This document shows positions 9,138-18,230 of a stretch of 64,000 nucleotides of DNA, piece after piece. The first letter of the stretch is position 1. Every line of letters begins with the position of its first letter. The notes under the pieces were generated by a model that saw only the letters and a list, made by a program, of their open reading frames with translations, ran no database searches and was not told where the DNA came from. The stretch comes from Actinacidiphila sp. DG2A-62 (GTDB lineage Bacteria; Actinomycetota; Actinomycetes; Streptomycetales; Streptomycetaceae): NCBI RefSeq assembly GCF_035825295.1, contig NZ_JAYMGI010000002.1, forward strand, positions 744,001-808,000, read 5' to 3'. A program made the position numbers and the translations under genes.

Positions 9138-9659
9138 ATGCCGACCGACTTGCCGACGGACCCGCACGCCGAGCCGGGCCCCTGGCGCGAGGGAATGCCG
9201 CATCTGCTGTGGCGGGCGCAGCAGGCGGCGCAGCGGCGGCTGCAGGAGTCGCTGGAGGATCTGGGGGTGACCACCACGCAGCTCGCCCTCGCGGCCAACA
9301 TCCAGGACTACGGCCCGCTGTCCGCCGCCGACCTGGCCCGCGCGCTGCGCCTGACCCCGCAGAGCGTGACCACGGCGATGAACCAGCTCGTCGAGCACGG
9401 CTGGCTCACCCGCCGCCCCCACCCGGTGCACAAGCGCGTCGTGCTCTTCGACCTGACCCCGGAGAGCGCCGAGAGTCTCAGGGAGGGCCGGCTGCGGGCG
9501 GCGGAGCTGGGCGACCGGATGAGCCGCGCCCTGGCCGGTGACGACACCGGCGCCTTCCTCGGCCAGTTGCGCCGCATCAGGGACGAGCTGGAGGGCGACG
9601 ACCCGCCGGTGGCGCCGCTGTGGCCGGAGCGCGTGGACGCCCAGAACCGCCGGACCTGA
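9138..9659 (+). CDS. MarR family transcriptional regulator
   Basis: A 173-residue winged-helix repressor. The HTH is seen as LSAADLARALRLTPQSVT followed by NQLVEHGWLTRRPHP and the wing HKRVVLFDLT. The start follows an AGAGAGGTGCTGAC site. It is divergent from the DHA2 efflux gene and very likely controls that gene and itself, with a small aromatic ligand as the usual inducer in this family. Confidence 0.88.
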   Translation: MPTDLPTDPHAEPGPWREGMPHLLWRAQQAAQRRLQESLEDLGVTTTQLALAANIQDYGPLSAADLARALRLTPQSVTTAMNQLVEHGWLTRRPHPVHKRVVLFDLTPESAESLREGRLRAAELGDRMSRALAGDDTGAFLGQLRRIRDELEGDDPPVAPLWPERVDAQNRRT

Positions 9660-9774
9660 CGCGCGCGCGACACCCGCATCGGCCACCCCGGCGCGCCGGC
9701 ACCGCACCGCGCCCTGACCGCCTCCCGGCTGGTCACGTTGTTCCCGCTGACCGGTGGGCCGGAGACGACCGCGC

Positions 9775-10350
9775 TCAGCCGGGGCCGAGGAGGTAGGTCC
9801 CCTGCTCGACGCCCTTCAGGACGGCGTCGGCGGTCGCCTCCGCGGTCAGGCCGCTGGAGTCCAGAACGTGGGTCTCGTAACCGCCCAGGCCGCTGAACTG
9901 CTCGTGCAGCGACCGGATGGGTTCGGGGTCGGTCAGGACGTCGCCGGTGCGCCCCGTCGCCCGTTCCAGTGTGGTGTGCCGGTCGGGGCGGAGGACGACG
10001 TAGTCCAGCGGCACGTCCTGCTCGTGGGCCGCGGTGCGGAACAGGTCGATGAACCAGGGGCCGACGACGCCGTCGCAGACCACCTGGAAGCCGCCGCGGG
10101 CATAGCCGAAGGCCGCCGCGACCAGGACGTCCAGGACCACTTCGTTCTGCCGGTGGGCCTCGGGCAGGTAGGGCGCGATCCGGCCCTGCTTGATGTAGTG
10201 CCAGAAATCGTCGCCGTGCAGGTTCACGCTGGGCCTCAGCCGGTCGGCGAGCAGGGCCGCCACCGTGCTCTTGCCGGCTCCGGGCGGCCCCGTCAGCACG
10301 GTCACTCGACCACGCCGCAGGGACGTCGGCCGGACGGTCGGGGAGGTCAT
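9775..10350 (-). CDS. AAA_33-type ATP-binding protein / small-molecule kinase
   Basis: A 191-residue P-loop protein. Walker A is GPPGAGKST near residue 20, followed by LHGDDFWHYI, a switch region like that of shikimate/gluconate and chloramphenicol kinases, and a C-terminal helix after DSSGLTAEAT. Family members phosphorylate small molecules or are uncharacterised. It lies 12 bases downstream of the NmrA-like gene on the same strand, so the two probably form an operon. Confidence 0.8.
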   Translation of the reverse strand: MTSPTVRPTSLRRGRVTVLTGPPGAGKSTVAALLADRLRPSVNLHGDDFWHYIKQGRIAPYLPEAHRQNEVVLDVLVAAAFGYARGGFQVVCDGVVGPWFIDLFRTAAHEQDVPLDYVVLRPDRHTTLERATGRTGDVLTDPEPIRSLHEQFSGLGGYETHVLDSSGLTAEATADAVLKGVEQGTYLLGPG

Positions 10351-10362
10351 GCCACCACCGTG

Positions 10363-11220
10363 TCACGCGGTCCCGGCGAAGGCATGGGCATTGCGTGCGC
10401 ACCAGTTCGCGAACGTCCTCGGTTCGCGTCCCAGCAGCCGTCGCACGGTGTCGCTGCGTACGCCCACGGTGTCCTGGCGCATCAGCGTCAGTCCCTCGAC
10501 GAGCGCCTCGGCCAGCGCCGGCGGTGCTCCGCCGGGATAGCGGAACCGGACGGCGTCTGCGGTAGTGGCCACCGGCCGTACGTCTATGGCGCGGCCGATC
10601 GCGTCGGCCAGGATCCGGACCTGCTCGGCGACGGTGAGGCTCTCGCCACCGGTCAGCAGGTACTCCCGTCCTTCGTGGCCGCCCTCGGTGAGCGCGAGGG
10701 CGGCGACGGCGGCGATGTCGGCCGGGTCGATCGGCGCGGCGCGTCCGGGCCCGACCGGGTCGAGGACGCAGCCCTCGGCCCGAAGGGTGGGCAGCCAGTC
10801 GAAGGCGTTGGTCATGAAGCCGGTCGGCCGCAGGACGGTGGCGGGGATGCCGGACCCGCGGATCGACTGCTCCCGCTCGTGGTGCCAGCGGCCCATCGCG
10901 GGCATCGGGTCGCCGATGACGGCGTACGAGGACAGGTACACGATGCGCCGCACCCCGGCCGCCGGGGCGGCGGCGAGGATGTTCTCGGTGTGCTCCAGGC
11001 CGGTGCCCGGGACCAGCAGGAACAGGCTTCGCACGCCGTCGAGGGCCGCCGTCAGGGTCGCGGGCTCGCCCAGGTCGCCGACGACGCGCTCAGCCGATTC
11101 CGGGAGGCCGGCCGCACGTGCCGGGTCGCGCACCAGGATGCGCAAGGGCGCGCCCAACGCGTCCAGTTCGCCGACCAGTTCGCGGCCGATGTGCCCGGTG
11201 GCACCGGTGACCAGTAGCAT
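10363..11220 (-). CDS. NmrA-like NAD(P)-binding oxidoreductase
   Basis: A 285-residue atypical short-chain dehydrogenase. The nucleotide-binding motif VTGATGHIG starts at residue 4; VVGDL, LVPGTG and VYLSS are the following strands. The catalytic Tyr-X3-Lys is absent (YAVIGDP after LSS), as in NmrA/azoreductase-like members that bind NAD(P) as sensor or quinone reductase. It is divergent from a MarR gene across an inverted repeat and followed closely by a P-loop kinase. Confidence 0.85.
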   Translation of the reverse strand: MLLVTGATGHIGRELVGELDALGAPLRILVRDPARAAGLPESAERVVGDLGEPATLTAALDGVRSLFLLVPGTGLEHTENILAAAPAAGVRRIVYLSSYAVIGDPMPAMGRWHHEREQSIRGSGIPATVLRPTGFMTNAFDWLPTLRAEGCVLDPVGPGRAAPIDPADIAAVAALALTEGGHEGREYLLTGGESLTVAEQVRILADAIGRAIDVRPVATTADAVRFRYPGGAPPALAEALVEGLTLMRQDTVGVRSDTVRRLLGREPRTFANWCARNAHAFAGTA

Positions 11221-11240
11221 GACGACCCCCCAAATCGTTT

Positions 11241-11272
11241 ACCGGTTTACGAATGCAAGAACGTTAACCGGT
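11241..11272. promoter_or_regulatory. Inverted-repeat operator between NmrA-like and MarR genes
   Basis: ACCGGTTTACG (11241-11251) and CGTTAACCGGT (11262-11272) form an imperfect inverted repeat (10 of 11 positions) in the divergent gap. It lies upstream of both starts and is the likely site of the adjacent MarR protein. Confidence 0.5.
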
Positions 11273-11342
11273 GAATGAAATCCCTGTCAATCGGCGCCGA
11301 CGACCCCGCCGCCCGTCGGCCCCACCCACCCGGAGGTCCCTG

Positions 11343-11813
11343 GTGCCGGAATTCCTCGACCTGCACGGCCGGACGACGAAGGCGATCCGATCGGCGGCCG
11401 ACGACGCGCTACGGCGCCACGGGCTGCGCCTCGGCCAGGACCACCTGCTGGCGGCCCTGTGGGAACAGGACGGCCGCACTCCCGGGGAGATCGCGGCCGC
11501 CACGAACGTCACGACGCCCGCCGTCACCAAGGCCAGTGCCCGCATGGTCGAGGCCGGGCTGATCAGCCGGCGTCGCGACGAGCGGGACAACCGCCTCGTG
11601 CGGCTCTACCTCACCGACGCCGGACGTGCCCTGCGCGCACCGGTGGAGGCCGAACGGCGACGGCTGGAGGAGAAGATCACCGAATCCCTCACCGCGGACG
11701 AACGCGAGCACCTCATGAGCGCGCTGGCGAAGATCCACCGGTCGGCCGTCGAACTGCTGGCGGCGCAGCCACCGCAACCGGCCGCCGCCCCTGACCGGCG
11801 GACCACCGGGTAG
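11343..11813 (+). CDS. MarR family transcriptional regulator
   Basis: A 156-residue MarR protein: HTH as RTPGEIAAATNVTTPAVTKA, then ARMVEAGLISRRRDERDNRLVRLYLT with the Asp-Xaa-Arg wing (DERDNR) typical of the family, and a C-terminal dimerisation helix. The GTG at 11343 is preferred because GGAGG lies six bases before it; the longer frame from 11271 would begin inside the inverted repeat and add an Arg/Pro-rich tail. It likely represses the divergent NmrA-like/kinase unit. Confidence 0.85.
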   Translation: MPEFLDLHGRTTKAIRSAADDALRRHGLRLGQDHLLAALWEQDGRTPGEIAAATNVTTPAVTKASARMVEAGLISRRRDERDNRLVRLYLTDAGRALRAPVEAERRRLEEKITESLTADEREHLMSALAKIHRSAVELLAAQPPQPAAAPDRRTTG

Positions 11814-11879
11814 CGCGCTCCCGCCGACTCCACCTGCCGCGGCCGGCCCGAGTCGTTCCTCGCCATGGGTGACGTCGCG

Positions 11880-12896
11880 TCACCGGGCGGCGTGTTCAGC
11901 CAGTCGGCGACCGAGGGCGAGAACCGCCGCTTTGAGGGCTTCCGGCTGTTGGACGACGAAGGGCCGGTCCAGCATGGCGAGTGTGCCGGCGACCCATTCG
12001 AGGCGTTCGGCCCGCAGGAACACCCGCAGCCAGTCCTGACCGTCCGCACCCTCGGGCGGGGACGCCGGCGTCATCGTCCCGAGCGTCTCCGGGATCCAGC
12101 GCCGCACATGGGCCGGATCGGCGCGGATGAGCACGCAGACGTCGTATCGCGAAGGCGCCGCCGACAGCGGCCCCAGCACCTGGGCCACCGGGTCGACGGT
12201 CGCGGGCGCTTCGAAGGCGCCGGGCAGAAGCCGCAGATCGGCCATCCGGTCCAGGCGGTAGGTACGCTGCGCCCGGCGGTCGGCGTCGAAGCCGGTGAGG
12301 TAGAGCAGGTTTCGGTGCGCCACGATGCCGTGCGGCTCCACGTGCCGCGTGGCCGCGCGCCCCTGCCGCGTGCGGTACGCGAACGCCACCGGGCGCCGGT
12401 CCCGTGCCGCCTCGGCCAGGCCGAGCAGCGTCCGAGCGCCTTCGTCGGCACCGGGGCGAGCTTCGGCGTCGTCGTGGTCCTCCGCGTCCGGGTGTCGCTC
12501 GCCGGTGAAGTCCACCGCCCGCAGTACCGCGTCGATGCGGCGGGCGAGCGCGGCGGGCAGCACTCGGCGCACCTTCGCCGTGGCCGTCTCCATCGCCAGC
12601 GGGGTCACCGGACCGCTGTGCGCGTGCTGGGTGACCAGCAACGCCCACACCACGGCCAGGCCTTCCTCGTCGTTCAGCATCAGCGGCGGCATGCGGTAGT
12701 GACGGGCCAGCCGGTAGCCGCCGTACCGACCGCGGACCCCCTCCACGGGGATGTCCATGTCGCGCAGCTGCTCGACATAGCGACGCACGGTGCGCTGGTC
12801 GACTCCGAGGCGCTCGGCGAGGTCGACGACAGTGCGCGTCCCTCCCGCCTGCAACAACTCCAGCAGGGCGAGGACGCGCGCGGTTGGTCGGGCCAT
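11880..12896 (-). CDS. YafY-type HTH/WYL-domain transcriptional regulator
   Basis: A 338-residue regulator: N-terminal HTH (TVVDLAERLGVDQRTVRRYV), wing GRYGGYRL, then a WYL domain in which the signature is present in variant form (PHGIVAHRNLLYLTGFD), and a C-terminal WCX-like region ending near residue 330. WYL domains sense nucleotides or other ligands. It faces a VOC-family gene across 61 bp, and YafY-VOC divergent pairs are common, so it probably controls that gene. Confidence 0.85.
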   Translation of the reverse strand: MARPTARVLALLELLQAGGTRTVVDLAERLGVDQRTVRRYVEQLRDMDIPVEGVRGRYGGYRLARHYRMPPLMLNDEEGLAVVWALLVTQHAHSGPVTPLAMETATAKVRRVLPAALARRIDAVLRAVDFTGERHPDAEDHDDAEARPGADEGARTLLGLAEAARDRRPVAFAYRTRQGRAATRHVEPHGIVAHRNLLYLTGFDADRRAQRTYRLDRMADLRLLPGAFEAPATVDPVAQVLGPLSAAPSRYDVCVLIRADPAHVRRWIPETLGTMTPASPPEGADGQDWLRVFLRAERLEWVAGTLAMLDRPFVVQQPEALKAAVLALGRRLAEHAAR

Positions 12897-12957
12897 GCCT
12901 GCGATGATGCGCCATTTCCGGGCGGAATATGACCTGTATTCGCTCTACGGTGACCAC

Positions 12958-13413
12958 ATGACCGCCTCAGCCGCAGTGCAGCTCGCCTCCGTCCGTCTCA
13001 TCACCGAGGACATTCCGCGGCTCGTCCGCTTCTACCAGGCCCTCACCGGTGCGACCCCGCAGTACCTCACCGAGGATTTCGTCGAACTGGTGACCCCCTC
13101 GGCCACCGTCGCCGTCAGCGGCTCCGCCCGCGTCGCTTTCATCACCGCCGACACGCCCCGCGCGGGCGCTAACAGCAGTGCGATCGTCGAGTTCCTCGTC
13201 GAGGACACCGACGCCGTGTACAAGAGGCTCGCGACCGAGTTCGGCGACGATCTCGATGTGGTCCAGCCTCCGACCGTGATGCCGTGGGGCAATCTGTCGG
13301 CTCTTGTCCGCGACCCCGACGGATCCCTCGTCAACCTCTACACGCCGGTCACACCCGAGGCATGGCAGCTCCAGCGCAACCGGACGCCGAAGCCACCGCA
13401 CGCCGGCCGGTAG
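12958..13413 (+). CDS. VOC family (glyoxalase/bleomycin-resistance fold) protein
   Basis: A 151-residue protein with the paired beta-alpha-beta-beta-beta modules of the VOC fold: ASVRLITEDIPRLVRFY at the start of the first and VEDTDAVYKRL, then PWGNLSALVRDPDGSLVNLY at the end of the second. Such proteins are metal-dependent dioxygenases, lyases or drug-binding proteins; the reaction cannot be assigned. The ATG at 12958 begins family similarity. Divergent from the WYL regulator. Confidence 0.8.
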   Translation: MTASAAVQLASVRLITEDIPRLVRFYQALTGATPQYLTEDFVELVTPSATVAVSGSARVAFITADTPRAGANSSAIVEFLVEDTDAVYKRLATEFGDDLDVVQPPTVMPWGNLSALVRDPDGSLVNLYTPVTPEAWQLQRNRTPKPPHAGR

Positions 13414-13437
13414 AGCGGCCGGCCGCCGTTTCGCGTC

Positions 13438-13524
13438 GGCCTACCCGCGCGGGCGGGCGCGCGAGCGTTGCGCTCGCCGAACCCTGCCGCGCTCGGGGCC
13501 TACCCGCGCGGGCGGGCGCGCGAG
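13438..13524. repeat. 28-bp direct repeat pair
   Basis: Two identical 28-bp copies, at 13438-13465 and 13497-13524, start with GGCCTACCCGCGCGGGCGGG. The core is nearly self-complementary (CCCGCGCGGG). The stop codon of the minus-strand membrane protein lies in the second copy, so its last codons are repeat-derived. Confidence 0.85.
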
Positions 13525-14117
13525 GGCGCTCGACCGGCCGGGGGCGGGACACGGCGGCGAGCGCGCGCCGCGCGTACGTCCCGCACCCACCGCCCCAGCG
13601 CGGCACGACCGCCCCACAGGACGGCCACCAGGGGGAGGGCGCCGAAGAAGATCAGGGCGATCGGCGTCGCGATCGTGGCGCCGTCCGTGGCGGAGTAGTC
13701 GTGGCCGGACACGTGCCGGACGTCGATGGTGCGGCCCTGCACGTTGCTTGAGGGTTTGACCCGGGCGTGCGGGTCGACGGTGCGCTGGTCGCCGGAGTGG
13801 TAGACGCCGGAGCACGCCCACGACGGGTCGGAGCCGCCCTCGTCGTGGCACGAGGTGACATGGATGGTTCCCGGCGTTCCGGCCCAGCCCGCCGCGTAGG
13901 CCAGCTTCCACGCGCCCAGACCGATCAGCCCCAGGCCCAGCAGCACGAAGACGACCGTCAGCGCGGCGCTGCCCAGCAGACGGCGCAGGCTCGGTGGCCG
14001 GCCCGCACCTCCTTTGCGCCGCGGTGCGGCTGTCGCGGGCTTGCGGGACTTCGCGAGCGACACGGGCTTTCGGGCCTGCTTCCGGCCGCTCGGCGCCGCC
14101 TTGGTGCTTCTCGCCAC
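13500..14117 (-). CDS. Small two-helix membrane protein of unknown function
   Basis: About 205 residues. An N-terminal Lys/Arg/Ala-rich cytoplasmic tail is followed by a hydrophobic helix (LGSAALTVVFVLLGLGLIGL), an extracytoplasmic loop with two cysteines (TSCHDEGGSDPSWACSG) that could form a disulfide, a second helix (PIALIFFGALPLVAVLW) and an Arg-rich tail coded partly by the direct repeat. The GTG at 14117 is chosen because GGAGG stands six bases upstream; an ATG at 14147 is in frame. The loop resembles DUF-type proteins of Streptomyces with a Tyr-His-Ser-Gly turn, but I do not recognise a function. Confidence 0.65.
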   Translation of the reverse strand: MARSTKAAPSGRKQARKPVSLAKSRKPATAAPRRKGGAGRPPSLRRLLGSAALTVVFVLLGLGLIGLGAWKLAYAAGWAGTPGTIHVTSCHDEGGSDPSWACSGVYHSGDQRTVDPHARVKPSSNVQGRTIDVRHVSGHDYSATDGATIATPIALIFFGALPLVAVLWGGRAALGRWVRDVRAARARRRVPPPAGRAPSRARPRG

Positions 14118-14343
14118 GTCACGCCTCCGTCGCTGACCGCCGCCCATGGCGGCCGGGTCGGTGCCTGCCTCGGATCAAGGTAGCCCCTCTCGGGCAACGC
14201 GCGTCCTGGTTGCGGAAATCGAACGCCACCGGCGGCTCCTCTCCCCGCCGGCTCACGGCGCCTCCCTGGCCGGCCCGGCAGGTGGAGCGGGCGCGCGGCA
14301 TAACCGGTTGGTGCCCGCCAGGGGCCCTGGGAGCATGGCGGGC

Positions 14344-15129
14344 ATGCACCGGCTCAGCGACGCCCTCGGGCACCTTTGCTACGACGTGGCCGGCGACGGG
14401 CCGCCCGTCGTGCTCGTGCACGCCGGGGTGGCCGACCACCGCATGTGGGACGCGGTCGTGCCCGCCCTCGCGCGGCGGTACGCCGTGATCCGCTACGACC
14501 TGCGCGGCTTCGGCGCGTCCCCGCCGCCGACCGGCCCCTTCCGCGAGACCGACGACCTGCGCTCCCTGCTGGACCACCTCGGCCACGACCGCGTCCGGCT
14601 GGTCGGCGCGTCCTGGGGCGGCCGGGTGGCCGTGGACTTCACCCTCACCCACCCCGACCGGGTGCGCTCCCTGGCGATCATCTCCGCGCCCTGGCCGCGC
14701 TACCCCTGGTCCGGACCGATGATCGCCTACGACGAGGCCGAGACCGCCGCCCTGGAAGCCGGCGACCTGGACGCCGCGGTCCGCGTCAACCTGGACATGT
14801 GGCTGCGCGGGCCGGCCCGGAGCTGGGACGAGGTGCCGGACGGCCTCGCCGACCGGCTCCGCGGCCCCCTGCGCACCTCGCTGGCCCATCAGGCCGTCCT
14901 GGCGGAGCACTCCCAGGGCCCGGCGAGCGGCGACCTCGGCGCCCTCTGCGTGCCGGTGCTGGTCGGCGTCGGGGCCCTCGACGTCCCCGACTTCCAGGAC
15001 ATCGCGCGCCGCTACGCCGCCGCGATCCCCGGCGCCACCCTGGTCGGGTTCCCCGCCTCCGCCCACCTCGTCGCCCTCGACGCACCGGCCGAACTCCTCG
15101 CCGCCCTGCGGCCGTTCCTCGCCCGCTGA
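14344..15129 (+). CDS. Alpha/beta hydrolase
   Basis: A 261-residue hydrolase. The HG-type oxyanion strand is VVLVHAGVADHRMW, the nucleophile elbow GASWGG, the acid Asp in GALDVPDF and the His near ASAHLVALD. It is close to 3-oxoadipate enol-lactonase-like esterases. ATG 14344 has GGGAG ten bases upstream; ATG 14335 is an alternative. It converges on the LAL regulator and is probably not part of the RiPP genes. Confidence 0.85.
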   Translation: MHRLSDALGHLCYDVAGDGPPVVLVHAGVADHRMWDAVVPALARRYAVIRYDLRGFGASPPPTGPFRETDDLRSLLDHLGHDRVRLVGASWGGRVAVDFTLTHPDRVRSLAIISAPWPRYPWSGPMIAYDEAETAALEAGDLDAAVRVNLDMWLRGPARSWDEVPDGLADRLRGPLRTSLAHQAVLAEHSQGPASGDLGALCVPVLVGVGALDVPDFQDIARRYAAAIPGATLVGFPASAHLVALDAPAELLAALRPFLAR

Positions 15130-15150
15130 CGCAAGCGGGCGGTTCGGGGT

Positions 15151-18100
15151 TCACGCCGGCGGTTCGGCCGGACCGCTCCGGGCGATCTGATCGGCCGCGT
15201 AGTCGCACAGCGCCGACCGGTGCGGCAGGCCGGTCTTCTCCAGCAGCCGCGCCACGTGCTTCTCCACCGTCCGCGGGGAGATGTAGAGCCGTTCGGCGAT
15301 CTCCTGGTTGCCCAGGCGCGGCGCCAGCAGCAGGAACACCTCGTACTCGCGCGCGGTCAGCCCCTGGCGCAGCAGCGGGGCGGGGACGGCCGGCGTACCC
15401 CGGCGCCGCTGGCGGACCGTCGCGCCCGCCCGGCGCAGCAGGTCGCGGCAGCTGTTGGCCACCGCCGGGACGCCCGCGCCGTGGAAGTACTCCTCCGCCT
15501 CGCGCAGCCACCCCACCGGGTCGCCCCAGCCGCCGGCCAGCGCCGCCGGCGCCACCAGCCGCTGGCCGAGGCGGCGGGCCATCAGGAACGGTTCGCCCGC
15601 CTCCTGCGCCTGCGCCACCGCGGCCTCGGCCTGCGCGCCCCGCCCGGCCCGCCCCTCGTGCACCGCGAAGGCGAGGCGTTCGAACTGCCGGTTCCACGGC
15701 AGGGCCGCCGAGGGGTCGGCCGTGACCGCCGCGTGCTCCCGCGCGTCGGCCTGCCCGGTCAGCGCCCGCAGCAGCGGGCGCAGACCGTAGCGGCCGTTGA
15801 GGTAGTGCACGGAGGGGTTCCCCTGCTCCCAGGCGAAGGCCTCGTCCAGCTCGCGCAGCGCCCGCTCGTGGTCCTCCTCCAGCAGCGCGCAGATCGCGCG
15901 GCTGCCGAACGCCTGCGGCGACTGCAGGGACTCCTCGCCGCCCCAGCGCCGGAACTCCGCGAGCTCCTGCTCCATCTGCCGGCGCTGTCCCTGGTGCGCG
16001 GCCAGCGCCACACGGGTGAGCAGGACGAACTGGTGGTTGTCCGCGTCCCGCAGCCGGGCGGTGCCCTCGGCGCAGCGGTCGGCCAGTTCCCTGGCCGCGG
16101 CGTAGTCACCGCGCAGCACCTGCTGCATGGCCATCGCGGCCTCGGCCCGGTACATCAGGGCCAGGGCGCCGTGGCCGAGCGCGGCACGGTGGGCGCGTTC
16201 CAGCCGTGCGGAGGAGCCGGTGCACATGAAGTCGTTGACGCCCAGCCACATCAGGGTGTCGAGCTGCCACGCGGTCAGCCGGTGCTCGTTGGCGAGCACG
16301 AGGCACTTCTCCAGGTACGCGTCCGACTGCTCGAAGCCGTGCCGGCGGGCCAGCACGGCGAACAACTGCCATGCCTGGCAGGCGATCTCGGGAAGCCCCT
16401 CGCGTTCGGCGCCGTCCGCCGCCTGCCCGGCGAGCCGCTCCGCCTCCCGGGTGCGGTCGCCGGCGCTCTCCCGCACGCCGGCCAGGATCAGATGGGCCTC
16501 GACCATGTCGACGGCCGGTCCCAGCGCGGCCGCGGCGGACGGACCGTCGCTGTCGGGGACCAGCCGCAGCAGTTGGCGGACCTGCCGCACCCGCCGTGCG
16601 GCGTCCTCGAACCGCGCGGCCGTCACCGCGACCCAGGCCAGGCGCGCCTGCAGACGCGCCGCCCGGACCGCGTCGAGCGCGCCGGGACCGGCCTCGGGCA
16701 GTTCGTCGGCGAGCGCGCACGCCCGGTCCAGCTGGCCGTTCTCCGCGAGTGTGTCCACCAACTGCTCTACCAGCGGCGCCCGCTGGGCGGCGTGCTCCGC
16801 GCCGGGCAGCAGGTTCACGGCCCGTTCGAGCAGGGACACGGCGGAGTCGACGGCGCCGCTCTTCCGCGCGGACCTGCCCGCCTCGGCGAAGCGCAGCGCG
16901 GCGGCGTGGGCGTCGCCCGCGGTCTGCCGCAGACCCGCGACCAGGACGCACCAGTCCCCGGGCAGTCCCGGGTGCGCGCGTTCGATCGCGTCGGCCCCCC
17001 GGGCCGCGATGGCGGCGCGTTCGGCCGGTACGAGCCCGGCGACCAGCGCCTCCGCGGTGAGTGTGTGCCGGAACTCGTACCAGTCGCCCACCGGACGCCC
17101 TGGTACGACCAGATGAGCGTCCATGCACGCCCGCAGATGGACCAGCAGATCGCGGTCCGGCAGCCCGCTGACCGCCTGGAGCACGGCGAGCGAGAACCTC
17201 CGCCCCAGCACGGCCGCGCTGTTGAGCACCGACCGCGTGTCCGGGCCGAGCCGGGCGCAGCGCTGCGCGACGCTGTGCACGACCGTTCGGGGCACGTCGA
17301 TGTCCAGATCGCCGCAGACGTCCCAGCTCCCGTCCGGCCCGCGGCGCAGCACGTCGGCGCCGACCATGCCGCTCAGCAGCTCCTCGACGACGAACGGGTT
17401 CCCGTCGGCGTCGCGGGCGAGCCGGTCGGTCACCTCCTGGGGCAGCCTGCGGGCCGCGTCGTCCGGCGCCGGCCCGGTGGCCGCCAGCGCCGCCTCGGCC
17501 ATCGCCCGCACCGCCTCGCCGGTCAGCGGGCGCAGTTCGCTGAGCACCGCGGACCGGCGCTGCGCCAGCCGGCGCGCCGCCTCCTCGCCAGGGCCCGGCC
17601 CCGGCCGCAGCGTCGCCAGCAGCGCGATCGGCTGCCCCCCGATGTTGTCGCACAGGTACTCCACCAGGGCGAGCGTCTCGGTGTCGGCGTCGTGGACGTC
17701 CTCCAGCACCAACAGGCAGCCGGGGCGGGCGTGTTCGGTCAGGTCGCGGCCGATGGCCACCAGCAGCCGCAGCATCGCCTCCGCGGTCTCCACCGGGGAG
17801 GCCGGCGCGCCGGCGCGGTCGGCGGTGCGCCATTGCGGCAGCAGCCCGCCCAAGGCCGAGCGGTAGGGGCTGAGTTCGGGATCCTCGGGGAGCCCGCCGA
17901 GCCGCACGAAGGACAGCAGTGCCTCGGCGACCGGCCGGTACGGGGTCACCGGTCCGCTCCCCGCGCCCGATCTGCCGCGGAGCACCGCCATACCGAGGGT
18001 GAACGCGCGGTAGGCGCACTCCGCGGCCAGCCGCGACTTGCCGATCCCGGCCTCGCCGAGCAGGAACACCGCCCTGCCTTCGCCCGCACTGGCCGCGTCG

Positions 18101-18168
18101 AGACCCGCGTCCAGCACGGCGAGCTCGGCGCGGCGCCCGATCACCGCCGGCGAGGTTATGAGCACCAA
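15151..18168 (-). CDS. LuxR-family LAL regulator (large ATP-binding)
   Basis: A 1005-residue regulator. Walker A is GEAGIGKS near residue 40, Walker B-like LLVLEDVHDAD near 155, then an AAA/winged region, a long TPR-like helical region (about 400-880) and a C-terminal LuxR HTH (LTAREYEVFLLL.....NQEIAERLYISPRTVEKHVARLLEKTG). LAL proteins activate secondary-metabolite genes in response to nucleotide and unknown effectors. It lies 62 bases downstream of the Cys-free precursor on the same strand, so it may be co-transcribed with the LanM system. Its last 330 residues are clearly related to the 22107 regulator. Confidence 0.88.
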   Translation of the reverse strand: MVLITSPAVIGRRAELAVLDAGLDAASAGEGRAVFLLGEAGIGKSRLAAECAYRAFTLGMAVLRGRSGAGSGPVTPYRPVAEALLSFVRLGGLPEDPELSPYRSALGGLLPQWRTADRAGAPASPVETAEAMLRLLVAIGRDLTEHARPGCLLVLEDVHDADTETLALVEYLCDNIGGQPIALLATLRPGPGPGEEAARRLAQRRSAVLSELRPLTGEAVRAMAEAALAATGPAPDDAARRLPQEVTDRLARDADGNPFVVEELLSGMVGADVLRRGPDGSWDVCGDLDIDVPRTVVHSVAQRCARLGPDTRSVLNSAAVLGRRFSLAVLQAVSGLPDRDLLVHLRACMDAHLVVPGRPVGDWYEFRHTLTAEALVAGLVPAERAAIAARGADAIERAHPGLPGDWCVLVAGLRQTAGDAHAAALRFAEAGRSARKSGAVDSAVSLLERAVNLLPGAEHAAQRAPLVEQLVDTLAENGQLDRACALADELPEAGPGALDAVRAARLQARLAWVAVTAARFEDAARRVRQVRQLLRLVPDSDGPSAAAALGPAVDMVEAHLILAGVRESAGDRTREAERLAGQAADGAEREGLPEIACQAWQLFAVLARRHGFEQSDAYLEKCLVLANEHRLTAWQLDTLMWLGVNDFMCTGSSARLERAHRAALGHGALALMYRAEAAMAMQQVLRGDYAAARELADRCAEGTARLRDADNHQFVLLTRVALAAHQGQRRQMEQELAEFRRWGGEESLQSPQAFGSRAICALLEEDHERALRELDEAFAWEQGNPSVHYLNGRYGLRPLLRALTGQADAREHAAVTADPSAALPWNRQFERLAFAVHEGRAGRGAQAEAAVAQAQEAGEPFLMARRLGQRLVAPAALAGGWGDPVGWLREAEEYFHGAGVPAVANSCRDLLRRAGATVRQRRRGTPAVPAPLLRQGLTAREYEVFLLLAPRLGNQEIAERLYISPRTVEKHVARLLEKTGLPHRSALCDYAADQIARSGPAEPPA

Positions 18169-18230
18169 CGGAGGGTATCTCCGGATCTCTTCTTCTGCCA
18201 GGTCCGAGAGTCAGGACGGGAGCGCGGCCC

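Noticed and set aside
14344..15129. Alpha/beta hydrolase as leader peptidase or tailoring enzyme for the Cys-free peptide
   Set aside because: It is on the opposite strand, convergent with the LAL gene, and resembles lactonase-type esterases, with no link to peptide cleavage.
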